Source: Limanda limanda
Taxonomy: Eukaryota > Chordata > Actinopteri > Pleuronectiformes > Pleuronectidae
Assembly (NCBI RefSeq): GCF_963576545.1
Contig: NW_026870457.1
Location: 161,239-225,238, forward strand
Reading direction: 5' to 3'
Length of the DNA: 64,000 bases
Shown: piece by piece, positions 52,138 to 63,966 of the stretch
How the letters are laid out: every line of letters begins with the position of its first letter
Position numbering within the stretch: position 1 is the stretch's first letter
The notes under the pieces: generated by a model
The model's input: only the letters and a program-made list of their open reading frames with translations
What the model was told of the DNA's origin: nothing
Database searches by the model: none
Position numbers and translations under genes: made by a program

Positions 52138-55100
52138 CAAGTAGGCTCTACCCCCACTAAATGGGGTAGCGCGCATCGATCGGTACCATCCTTGAGCTTC
52201 TCCGACTTTCGGAAGGGTTAGGGTTAGGGTTAGGGATGAAAGCACATAGGAGAAAGAGATATTCTTGAATAACTTTTTTTGTGAAGGTCGGAGAGACTTG
52301 CAAGTAGGCTCTACCCCCACTAAATGGGGTAGCGCGCATCGATCGGTACCATCCTTGAGCTTCTCCGACTTTCGGAAGGGTTAGGGTTAGGGTTAGGGAT
52401 GAAAGCACATAGGAGAAAGAGATATTCTTGAATAACTTTTTTTGTGAAGGTCGGAGAGACTTGGAAAGTGGTTGCATCTGGACTAATTTGGGTCCTGCGG
52501 ATCGATTGGTACCATCCCCGAGCTTGTACGACCTTCGGAAGAGGTCGACCGACGAAATTCCCCCAAATCTGAGGAGATATTCTTGAATAACTTTTTTTGT
52601 GAAGGTCGGAGAGACTTGCAAGTAGGCTCTACCCCCACTAAATGGGGTAGCGCGCATCGATCGGTACCATCCTTGAGCTTCTCCGACTTTCGGAAGGGTT
52701 AGGGTTAGGGTTAGGGATGAAAGCACATGGGAGAAAGAGATATTCTTGAATAACTTTTTTTGTGAAGGTCGGAGAGACTTGCAAGTAGGCTCTACCCCCA
52801 CTAAATGGGGTAGCGCGCATCGATCGGTACCATCCTTGAGCTTCTCCGACTTTCGGAAGGGTTAGGGTTAGGGTTAGGGATGAAAGCACATAGGAGAAAG
52901 AGATATTCTTGAATAACGTTTTTTGTGAAGGTCGGAGAGACTTGGAAAGTGGTTGCATCTGGACTAATTTGGGTCCTGCGGATCGATTGGTACCATCCCC
53001 GAGCTTGTACGACCTTCGGAAGAGGTCGACCGACGAAATTCCCCCAAATCTGAGGAGATATTCTTGAATAACTTTTTTTGTGAAGGTCGGAGAGACTTGC
53101 AAGTAGGCTCTACCCCCACTAAATGGGGTAGCGCGCATCGATCGGTACCATCCTTGAGCTTCTCCGACTTTCGGAAGGGTTAGGGTTAGGGTTAGGGATG
53201 AAAGCACATGGGAGAAAGAGATATTCTTGAATAACTTTTTTTGTGAAGGTCGGAGAGACTTGCAAGTAGGCTCTACCCCCACTAAATGGGGTAGCGCGCA
53301 TCGATCGGTACCATCCTTGAGCTTCTCCGACTTTCGGAAGGGTTAGGGTTAGGGTTAGGGATGAAAGCACATAGGAGAAAGAGATATTCTTGAATAACGT
53401 TTTTTGTGAAGGTCGGAGAGACTTGGAAAGTGGTTGCATCTGGACTAATTTGGGTCCTGCGGATCGATTGGTACCATCCCCGAGCTTGTACGACCTTCGG
53501 AAGAGGTCGACCGACGAAATTCCCCCAAATCTGAGGAGATATTCTTGAATAACTTTTTTTGTGAAGGTCGGAGAGACTTGCAAGTAGGCTCTACCCCCAC
53601 TAAATGGGGTTGCGCGCATCGATCGGTACCATCCTTGAGCTTCTCCGACTTTCGGAAGGGTTAGGGTTAGGGTTAGGGATGAAAGCACATAGGAGAAAGA
53701 GATATTCTTGAATAACTTTTTTTGTGAAGGTCGGAGAGACTTGCAAGTAGGCTCTACCCCCACTAAATGGGGTAGCGCGCATCGATCGGTACCATCCTTG
53801 AGCTTCTCCGACTTTCGGAAGGGTTAGGGTTAGGGTTAGGGATGAAAGCACATAGGAGAAAGAGATATTCTTGAATAACTTTTTTTGTGAAGGTCGGAGA
53901 GACTTGGAAAGTGGTTGCATCTGGACTAATTTGGGTCCTGCAGATCGATTGGTACCATCCCCGAGCTTGTACGACCTTCGGAAGAGGTCGACCGACGAAA
54001 TTCCCCCAAATCTGAGGAGATATTCTTGAATAACTTTTTTTGTGAAGGTCGGAGAGACTTGCAAGTAGGCTCTACCCCCACTAAATGGGGTTGCGCGCAT
54101 CGATCGGTACCATCCTTGAGCTTCTCCGACTTTCGGAAGGGTTAGGGTTAGGGTTAGGGATGAAAGCACATAGGAGAAAGAGATATTCTTGAATAACGTT
54201 TTTTGTGAAGGTCGGAGAGACTTGGAAAGTGGTTGCATCTGGACTAATTTGGGTCCTGCGGATCGATTGGTACCATCCCCGAGCTTGTACGACCTTCGGA
54301 AGAGGTCGACCGACGAAATACCCCCAAATCTGAGGAGATATTCTTGAATAACTTTTTTTGTGAAGGTCGGAGAGACTTGCAAGTAGGCTCTACCCCCACT
54401 AAATGGGGTTGCGCGCATCGATCGGTACCATCCTTGAGCTTCTCCGACTTTCGGAAGGGTTAGGGTTAGGGTTAGGGATGAAAGCACATAGGAGAAAGAG
54501 ATATTCTTGAATAACTTTTTTTGTGAAGGTCGGAGAGACTTGCAAGTAGGCTCTACCCCCACTAAATGGGGTAGCGCGCATCGATCGGTACCATCCTTGA
54601 GCTTCTCCGACTTTCGGAAGGGTTAGGGTTAGGGTTAGGGATGAAAGCACATAGGAGAAAGAGATATTCTTGAATAACTTTTTTTGTGAAGGTCGGAGAG
54701 ACTTGGAAAGTGGTTGCATCTGGACTAATTTGGGTCCTGCGGATCGATTGGTACCATCCCCGAGCTTGTACGACCTTCGGAAGAGGTCGACCGACGAAAT
54801 TCCCCCAAATCTGAGGAGATATTCTTGAATAACTTTTTTTGTGAAGGTCGGAGAGACTTGCAAGTAGGCTCTACCCCCACTAAATGGGGTTGCGCGCATC
54901 GATCGGTACCATCCTTGAGCTTCTCCGACTTTCGGAAGGGTTAGGGTTAGGGTTAGGGATGAAAGCACATAGGAGAAAGAGATATTCTTGAATAACTTTT
55001 TTTGTGAAGGTCGGAGAGACTTGCAAGTAGGCTCTACCCCCACTAAATGGGGTAGCGCGCATCGATCGGTACCATCCTTGAGCTTCTCCGACTTTCGGAA

Positions 55101-58100
55101 GGGTTAGGGTTAGGGTTAGGGATGAAAGCACATAGGAGAAAGAGATATTCTTGAATAACTTTTTTTGTGAAGGTCGGAGAGACTTGGAAAGTGGTTGCAT
55201 CTGGACTAATTTGGGTCCTGCAGATCGATTGGTACCATCCCCGAGCTTGTACGACCTTCGGAAGAGGTCGACCGACGAAATTCCCCCAAATCTGAGGAGA
55301 TATTCTTGAATAACTTTTTTTGTGAAGGTCGGAGAGACTTGCAAGTAGGCTCTACCCCCACTAAATGGGGTTGCGCGCATCGATCGGTACCATCCTTGAG
55401 CTTCTCCGACTTTCGGAAGGGTTAGGGTTAGGGTTAGGGATGAAAGCACATAGGAGAAAGAGATATTCTTGAATAACGTTTTTTGTGAAGGTCGGAGAGA
55501 CTTGGAAAGTGGTTGCATCTGGACTAATTTGGGTCCTGCGGATCGATTGGTACCATCCCCGAGCTTGTACGACCTTCGGAAGAGGTCGACCGACGAAATT
55601 CCCCCAAATCTGAGGAGATATTCTTGAATAACTTTTTTTGTGAAGGTCGGAGAGACTTGCAAGTAGGCTCTACCCCCACTAAATGGGGTTGCGCGCATCG
55701 ATCGGTACCATCCTTGAGCTTCTCCGACTTTCGGAAGGGTTAGGGTTAGGGTTAGGGATGAAAGCACATAGGAGAAAGAGATATTCTTGAATAACTTTTT
55801 TTGTGAAGGTCGGAGAGACTTGCAAGTAGGCTCTACCCCCACTAAATGGGGTAGCGCGCATCGATCGGTACCATCCTTGAGCTTCTCCGACTTTCGGAAG
55901 GGTTAGGGTTAGGGTTAGGGATGAAAGCACATAGGAGAAAGAGATATTCTTGAATAACTTTTTTTGTGAAGGTCGGAGAGACTTGGAAAGTGGTTGCATC
56001 TGGACTAATTTGGGTCCTGCGGATCGATTGGTACCATCCTTGAGCTTGTACGACCTTCGGAAGAGGTCGACCGACGAAATTCCCCCAAATCTGAGGAGAT
56101 ATTCTTGAATAACTTTTTTTGTGAAGGTCGGAGAGACTTGCAAGTAGGCTCTACCCCCACTAAATGGGGTTGCGCGCATCGATCGGTACCATCCTTGAGC
56201 TTCTCCGACTTTCGGAAGGGTTAGGGTTAGGGTTAGGGATGAAAGCACATAGGAGAAAGAGATATTCTTGAATAACTTTTTTTGTGAAGGTCGGAGAGAC
56301 TTGGAAAGTGGTTGCATCTGGACTAATTTGGGTCCTGCGGATCGATTGGTACCATCTCCGAGCTTGTACGACCTTCGGAAGAGGTCGACCGACGAAATTC
56401 CCCCAAATCTGAGGAGATATTCTTGAATAACTTTTTTTGTGAAGGTCGGAGAGACTTGCAAGTAGGCTCTACCCCCACTAAATGGGGTAGCGCGCATCGA
56501 TCGGTACCATCCTTGAGCTTCTCCGACTTTCGGAAGGGTTAGGGTTAGGGTTAGGGATGAAAGCACATAGGAGAAAGAGATATTCTTGAATAACTTTTTT
56601 TGTGAAGGTCGGAGAGACTTGGAAAGTGGTTGCATCTGGACTAATTTGGGTCCTGCGGATCGATTGGTACCATCCCCGAGCTTGTACGACCTTCGGAAGA
56701 GGTCGACCGACGAAATTCCCCCAAATCTGAGGAGATATTCTTGAATAACTTTTTTTGTGAAGGTCGGAGAGACTTGCAAGTAGGCTCTACCCCCACTAAA
56801 TGGGGTTGCGCGCATCGATCGGTACCATCCTTGAGCTTCTCCGACTTTCGGAAGGGTTAGGGTTAGGGTTAGGGATGAAAGCACATAGGAGAAAGAGATA
56901 TTCTTGAATAACTTTTTTTGTGAAGGTCGGAGAGACTTGCAAGTAGGCTCTACCCCCACTAAATGGGGTAGCGCGCATCGATCGGTACCATCCTTGAGCT
57001 TCTCCGACTTTCGGAAGGGTTAGGGTTAGGGTTAGGGATGAAAGCACATAGGAGAAAGAGATATTCTTGAATAACTTTTTTTGTGAAGGTCGGAGAGACT
57101 TGGAAAGTGGTTGCATCTGGACTAATTTGGGTCCTGCGGATCGATTGGTACCATCCCCGAGCTTGTACGACCTTCGGAAGAGGTCGACCGACGAAATTCC
57201 CCCAAATCTGAGGAGATATTCTTGAATAACTTTTTTTGTGAAGGTCGGAGAGACTTGCAAGTAGGCTCTACCCCCACTAAATGGGGTTGCGCGCATCGAT
57301 CGGTACCATCCTTGAGCTTCTCCGACTTTCGGAAGGGTTAGGGTTAGGGTTAGGGATGAAAGCACATAGGAGAAAGAGATATTCTTGAATAACTTTTTTT
57401 GTGAAGGTCGGAGAGACTTGCAAGTAGGCTCTACCCCCACTAAATGGGGTAGCGCGCATCGATCGGTACCATCCTTGAGCTTCTCCGACTTTCGGAAGGG
57501 TTAGGGTTAGGGTTAGGGATGAAAGCACATAGGAGAAAGAGATATTCTTGAATAACTTTTTTTGTGAAGGTCGGAGAGACTTGGAAAGTGGTTGCATCTG
57601 GACTAATTTGGGTCCTGCAGATCGATTGGTACCATCCCCGAGCTTGTACGACCTTCGGAAGAGGTCGACCGACGAAATTCCCCCAAATCTGAGGAGATAT
57701 TCTTGAATAACTTTTTTTGTGAAGGTCGGAGAGACTTGCAAGTAGGCTCTACCCCCACTAAATGGGGTTGCGCGCATCGATCGGTACCATCCTTGAGCTT
57801 CTCCGACTTTCGGAAGGGTTAGGGTTAGGGTTAGGGATGAAAGCACATAGGAGAAAGAGATATTCTTGAATAACGTTTTTTGTGAAGGTCGGAGAGACTT
57901 GGAAAGTGGTTGCATCTGGACTAATTTGGGTCCTGCGGATCGATTGGTACCATCCCCGAGCTTGTACGACCTTCGGAAGAGGTCGACCGACGAAATTCCC
58001 CCAAATCTGAGGAGATATTCTTGAATAACTTTTTTTGTGAAGGTCGGAGAGACTTGCAAGTAGGCTCTACCCCCACTAAATGGGGTTGCGCGCATCGATC

Positions 58101-59654
58101 GGTACCATCCTTGAGCTTCTCCGACTTTCGGAAGGGTTAGGGTTAGGGTTAGGGATGAAAGCACATAGGAGAAAGAGATATTCTTGAATAACTTTTTTTG
58201 TGAAGGTCGGAGAGACTTGCAAGTAGGCTCTACCCCCACTAAATGGGGTAGCGCGCATCGATCGGTACCATCCTTGAGCTTCTCCGACTTTCGGAAGGGT
58301 TAGGGTTAGGGTTAGGGATGAAAGCACATAGGAGAAAGAGATATTCTTGAATAACTTTTTTTGTGAAGGTCGGAGAGACTTGGAAAGTGGTTGCATCTGG
58401 ACTAATTTGGGTCCTGCGGATCGATTGGTACCATCCTTGAGCTTGTACGACCTTCGGAAGAGGTCGACCGACGAAATTCCCCCAAATCTGAGGAGATATT
58501 CTTGAATAACTTTTTTTGTGAAGGTCGGAGAGACTTGCAAGTAGGCTCTACCCCCACTAAATGGGGTTGCGCGCATCGATCGGTACCATCCTTGAGCTTC
58601 TCCGACTTTCGGAAGGGTTAGGGTTAGGGTTAGGGATGAAAGCACATAGGAGAAAGAGATATTCTTGAATAACTTTTTTTGTGAAGGTCGGAGAGACTTG
58701 GAAAGTGGTTGCATCTGGACTAATTTGGGTCCTGCGGATCGATTGGTACCATCTCCGAGCTTGTACGACCTTCGGAAGAGGTCGACCGACGAAATTCCCC
58801 CAAATCTGAGGAGATATTCTTGAATAACTTTTTTTGTGAAGGTCGGAGAGACTTGCAAGTAGGCTCTACCCCCACTAAATGGGGTAGCGCGCATCGATCG
58901 GTACCATCCTTGAGCTTCTCCGACTTTCGGAAGGGTTAGGGTTAGGGTTAGGGATGAAAGCACATAGGAGAAAGAGATATTCTTGAATAACTTTTTTTGT
59001 GAAGGTCGGAGAGACTTGGAAAGTGGTTGCATCTGGACTAATTTGGGTCCTGCGGATCGATTGGTACCATCCCCGAGCTTGTACGACCTTCGGAAGAGGT
59101 CGACCGACGAAATTCCCCCAAATCTGAGGAGATATTCTTGAATAACTTTTTTTGTGAAGGTCGGAGAGACTTGCAAGTAGGCTCTACCCCCACTAAATGG
59201 GGTTGCGCGCATCGATCGGTACCATCCTTGAGCTTCTCCGACTTTCGGAAGGGTTAGGGTTAGGGTTAGGGATGAAAGCACATAGGAGAAAGAGATATTC
59301 TTGAATAACTTTTTTTGTGAAGGTCGGAGAGACTTGCAAGTAGGCTCTACCCCCACTAAATGGGGTAGCGCGCATCGATCGGTACCATCCTTGAGCTTCT
59401 CCGACTTTCGGAAGGGTTAGGGTTAGGGTTAGGGATGAAAGCACATAGGAGAAAGAGATATTCTTGAATAACTTTTTTTGTGAAGGTCGGAGAGACTTGG
59501 AAAGTGGTTGCATCTGGACTAATTTGGGTCCTGCGGATCGATTGGTACCATCCCCGAGCTTGTACGACCTTCGGAAGAGGTCGACCGACGAAATTCCCCC
59601 AAATCTGAGGAGATATTCTTGAATAACTTTTTTTGTGAAGGTCGGAGAGACTTG
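52138..59654 (+). repeat. Region V: near copy of 8.8-15.8 kb
   Basis: Block starts (module count): 52138 (3), 52619 (3), 53100 (3), 53581 (5), 54380 (3), 54861 (5), 55660 (7), 56777 (3), 57258 (5), 58057 (7), 59174 (3). The order and spacing match 8777-15,812 exactly at an offset of 43,361. The match includes the rare variant AAATACCCCC (54,320 and 10,959) and the CATCCTTG variant of B in the 7-module blocks. Confidence 0.93.
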
Positions 59655-60452
59655 CAAGTAGGCTCTACCCCCACTAAATGGGGTTGCGCGCATCGATCGG
59701 TACCATCCTTGAGCTTCTCCGACTTTCGGAAGGGTTAGGGTTAGGGTTAGGGATGAAAGCACATAGGAGAAAGAGATATTCTTGAATAACTTTTTTTGTG
59801 AAGGTCGGAGAGACTTGCAAGTAGGCTCTACCCCCACTAAATGGGGTAGCGCGCATCGATCGGTACCATCCTTGAGCTTCTCCGACTTTCGGAAGGGTTA
59901 GGGTTAGGGTTAGGGATGAAAGCACATAGGAGAAAGAGATATTCTTGAATAACTTTTTTTGTGAAGGTCGGAGAGACTTGGAAAGTGGTTGCATCTGGAC
60001 TAATTTGGGTCCTGCAGATCGATTGGTACCATCCCCGAGCTTGTACGACCTTCGGAAGAGGTCGACCGACGAAATTCCCCAAATCTGAGGAGATATTCTT
60101 GAATAACTTTTTTTGTGAAGGTCGGAGAGACTTGCAAGTAGGCTCTACCCCCACTAAATGGGGTTGCGCGCATCGATCGGTACCATCCTTGAGCTTCTCC
60201 GACTTTCGGAAGGGTTAGGGTTAGGGTTAGGGATGAAAGCACATAGGAGAAAGAGATATTCTTGAATAACGTTTTTTGTGAAGGTCGGAGAGACTTGGAA
60301 AGTGGTTGCATCTGGACTAATTTGGGTCCTGCGGATCGATTGGTACCATCCCCGAGCTTGTACGACCTTCGGAAGAGGTCGACCGACGAAATTCCCCCAA
60401 ATCTGAGGAGATATTCTTGAATAACTTTTTTTGTGAAGGTCGGAGAGACTTG
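55660..60452 (+). repeat. Tandem duplication of a 2,397-bp 7-3-5 block triplet
   Basis: Blocks 7,3,5 starting at 55,660 recur at 58,057 (2,397 later); the second copy ends one base short because of the deletion at 60,077-60,080. The same triplet order begins at 12,299 and, with an extra 7-module block, at 14,696. Confidence 0.85.
60077..60080 (+). other. Single-base deletion in a C5 run
   Basis: The C5 run of module B has four C here. This makes the block at 59,655 one base short (798 instead of 799). It is the first single-base indel seen from the left. Confidence 0.9.
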
Positions 60453-61868
60453 CAAGTAGGCTCTACCCCCACTAAATGGGGTTGCGCGCATCGATCGGTA
60501 CCATCCTTGAGCTTCTCCGACTTTCGGAAGGGTTAGGGTTAGGGTTAGGGATGAAAGCACATAGGAGAAAGAGATATTCTTGAATAACTTTTTTTGTGAA
60601 GGTCGGAGAGACTTGCAAGTAGGCTCTACCCCCACTAAATGGGGTAGCGCGCATCGATCGGTACCATCCTTGAGCTTCTCCGACTTTCGGAAGGGTTAGG
60701 GTTAGGGTTAGGGATGAAAGCACATAGGAGAAAGAGATATTCTTGAATAACTTTTTTTGTGAAGGTCGGAGAGACTTGGAAAGTGGTTGCATCTGGACTA
60801 ATTTGGGTCCTGCGGATCGATTGGTACCATCCTTGAGCTTGTACGACCTTCGGAAGAGGTCGACCGACGAAATTCCCCCAAATCTGAGGAGATATTCTTG
60901 AATAACTTTTTTTGTGAAGGTCGGAGAGACTTGCAAGTAGGCTCTACCCCCACTAAATGGGGTTGCGCGCATCGATCGGTACCATCCTTGAGCTTCTCCG
61001 ACTTTCGGAAGGGTTAGGGTTAGGGTTAGGGATGAAAGCACATAGGAGAAAGAGATATTCTTGAATAACTTTTTTTGTGAAGGTCGGAGAGACTTGGAAA
61101 GTGGTTGCATCTGGACTAATTTGGGTCCTGCGGATCGATTGGTACCATCTCCGAGCTTGTACGACCTTCGGAAGAGGTCGACCGACGAAATTCCCCCAAA
61201 TCTGAGGAGATATTCTTGAATAACTTTTTTTGTGAAGGTCGGAGAGACTTGCAAGTAGGCTCTACCCCCACTAAATGGGGTAGCGCGCATCGATCGGTAC
61301 CATCCTTGAGCTTCTCCGACTTTCGGAAGGGTTAGGGTTAGGGTTAGGGATGAAAGCACATAGGAGAAAGAGATATTCTTGAATAACTTTTTTTGTGAAG
61401 GTCGGAGAGACTTGGAAAGTGGTTGCATCTGGACTAATTTGGGTCCTGCGGATCGATTGGTACCATCCCCGAGCTTGTACGACCTTCGGAAGAGGTCGAC
61501 CGACGAAATTCCCCCAAATCTGAGGAGATATTCTTGAATAACTTTTTTTGTGAAGGTCGGAGAGACTTGCAAGTAGGCTCTACCCCCACTAAATGGGGTT
61601 GCGCGCATCGATCGGTACCATCCTTGAGCTTCTCCGACTTTCGGAAGGGTTAGGGTTAGGGTTAGGGATGAAAGCACATAGGAGAAAGAGATATTCTTGA
61701 ATAACTTTTTTTGTGAAGGTCGGAGAGACTTGCAAGTAGGCTCTACCCCCACTAAATGGGGTAGCGCGCATCGATCGGTACCATCCTTGAGCTTCTCCGA
61801 CTTTCGGAAGGGTTAGGGTTAGGGTTAGGGATGAAAGCACATAGGAGAAAGAGATATTCTTGAATAAC

Positions 61869-61874
61869 TTTTTT
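61869..61874 (+). other. Single-base deletion in the T7 run
   Basis: The T-run in the module A tail has six T instead of seven. The block length at 61,570 is still 799 because the insertion at 62,341-62,348 compensates. Confidence 0.9.
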
Positions 61875-62340
61875 GTGAAGGTCGGAGAGACTTGGAAAGT
61901 GGTTGCATCTGGACTAATTTGGGTCCTGCGGATCGATTGGTACCATCCCCGAGCTTGTACGACCTTCGGAAGAGGTCGACCGACGAAATTCCCCCAAATC
62001 TGAGGAGATATTCTTGAATAACTTTTTTTGTGAAGGTCGGAGAGACTTGCAAGTAGGCTCTACCCCCACTAAATGGGGTTGCGCGCATCGATCGGTACCA
62101 TCCTTGAGCTTCTCCGACTTTCGGAAGGGTTAGGGTTAGGGTTAGGGATGAAAGCACATAGGAGAAAGAGATATTCTTGAATAACGTTTTTTGTGAAGGT
62201 CGGAGAGACTTGGAAAGTGGTTGCATCTGGACTAATTTGGGTCCTGCGGATCGATTGGTACCATCCCCGAGCTTGTACGACCTTCGGAAGAGGTCGACCG
62301 ACGAAATTCCCCCAAATCTGAGGAGATATTCTTGAATAAC

Positions 62341-62348
62341 TTTTTTTT
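62341..62348 (+). other. Single-base insertion in the T7 run
   Basis: The T-run in a module B tail has eight T instead of seven. Confidence 0.9.
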
Positions 62349-63250
62349 GTGAAGGTCGGAGAGACTTGCAAGTAGGCTCTACCCCCACTAAATGGGGTTG
62401 CGCGCATCGATCGGTACCATCCTTGAGCTTCTCCGACTTTCGGAAGGGTTAGGGTTAGGGTTAGGGATGAAAGCACATAGGAGAAAGAGATATTCTTGAA
62501 TAACTTTTTTTGTGAAGGTCGGAGAGACTTGCAAGTAGGCTCTACCCCCACTAAATGGGGTAGCGCGCATCGATCGGTACCATCCTTGAGCTTCTCCGAC
62601 TTTCGGAAGGGTTAGGGTTAGGGTTAGGGATGAAAGCACATAGGAGAAAGAGATATTCTTGAATAACTTTTTTTGTGAAGGTCGGAGAGACTTGGAAAGT
62701 GGTTGCATCTGGACTAATTTGGGTCCTGCGGATCGATTGGTACCATCCCCGAGCTTGTACGACCTTCGGAAGAGGTCGACCGACGAAATTCCCCCAAATC
62801 TGAGGAGATATTCTTGAATAACTTTTTTTGTGAAGGTCGGAGAGACTTGCAAGTAGGCTCTACCCCCACTAAATGGGGTTGCGCGCATCGATCGGTACCA
62901 TCCTTGAGCTTCTCCGACTTTCGGAAGGGTTAGGGTTAGGGTTAGGGATGAAAGCACATAGGAGAAAGAGATATTCTTGAATAACTTTTTTTGTGAAGGT
63001 CGGAGAGACTTGGAAAGTGGTTGCATCTGGACTAATTTGGGTCCTGCGGATCGATTGGTACCATCTCCGAGCTTGTACGACCTTCGGAAGAGGTCGACCG
63101 ACGAAATTCCCCCAAATCTGAGGAGATATTCTTGAATAACTTTTTTTGTGAAGGTCGGAGAGACTTGCAAGTAGGCTCTACCCCCACTAAATGGGGTAGC
63201 GCGCATCGATCGGTACCATCCTTGAGCTTCTCCGACTTTCGGAAGGGTTA

Positions 63251-63254
63251 GGGG
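63251..63254 (+). other. Single-base insertion in a telomeric G-run
   Basis: The first telomeric unit reads TTAGGGG instead of TTAGGG. It is the only four-G unit seen in the window. Confidence 0.9.
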
Positions 63255-63357
63255 TTAGGGTTAGGGATGAAAGCACATAGGAGAAAGAGATATTCTTGAA
63301 TAACTTTTTTTGTGAAGGTCGGAGAGACTTGGAAAGTGGTTGCATCTGGACTAATTT

Positions 63358-63359
63358 GG
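63358..63359 (+). other. Single-base deletion in a G3 run of module B
   Basis: The motif normally reading AATTTGGGTCC has only two G. With the insertion at 63,251-63,254 the spacing to the next A is restored. Confidence 0.9.
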
Positions 63360-63966
63360 TCCTGCGGATCGATTGGTACCATCCCCGAGCTTGTACGACC
63401 TTCGGAAGAGGTCGACCGACGAAATTCCCCCAAATCTGAGGAGATATTCTTGAATAACTTTTTTTGTGAAGGTCGGAGAGACTTGCAAGTAGGCTCTACC
63501 CCCACTAAATGGGGTTGCGCGCATCGATCGGTACCATCCTTGAGCTTCTCCGACTTTCGGAAGGGTTAGGGTTAGGGTTAGGGATGAAAGCACATAGGAG
63601 AAAGAGATATTCTTGAATAACTTTTTTTGTGAAGGTCGGAGAGACTTGGAAAGTGGTTGCATCTGGACTAATTTGGGTCCTGCGGATCGATTGGTACCAT
63701 CCCCGAGCTTGTACGACCTTCGGAAGAGGTCGACCGACGAAATTCCCCCAAATCTGAGGAGATATTCTTGAATAACTTTTTTTGTGAAGGTCGGAGAGAC
63801 TTGCAAGTAGGCTCTACCCCCACTAAATGGGGTTGCGCGCATCGATCGGTACCATCCTTGAGCTTCTCCGACTTTCGGAAGGGTTAGGGTTAGGGTTAGG
63901 GATGAAAGCACATAGGAGAAAGAGATATTCTTGAATAACGTTTTTTGTGAAGGTCGGAGAGACTTG

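Larger units (their letters stand above)
52138..61569 (+). repeat. Long-range copy of 8777-19,326 lacking one 1,117-bp block
   Basis: From 52,138 to 59,173 the offset to the source-like segment is 43,361. From 59,174 onward it is 42,244 (59,174/16,930 and 59,655/17,411; 60,453/18,210 after allowing for a 1-bp deletion). The difference of 1,117 is exactly one A(AB)3 block, corresponding to 15,813-16,929. Direction of change, loss here or gain there, cannot be told from this window. Confidence 0.85.

Noticed and set aside
59961..60218. + strand open frame of 85 codons, and a similar one at 63,312-63,569
   Set aside because: Both exist only because a single-base deletion in module B (60,077-60,080 and 63,358-63,359) joins frames that are closed in all other copies.
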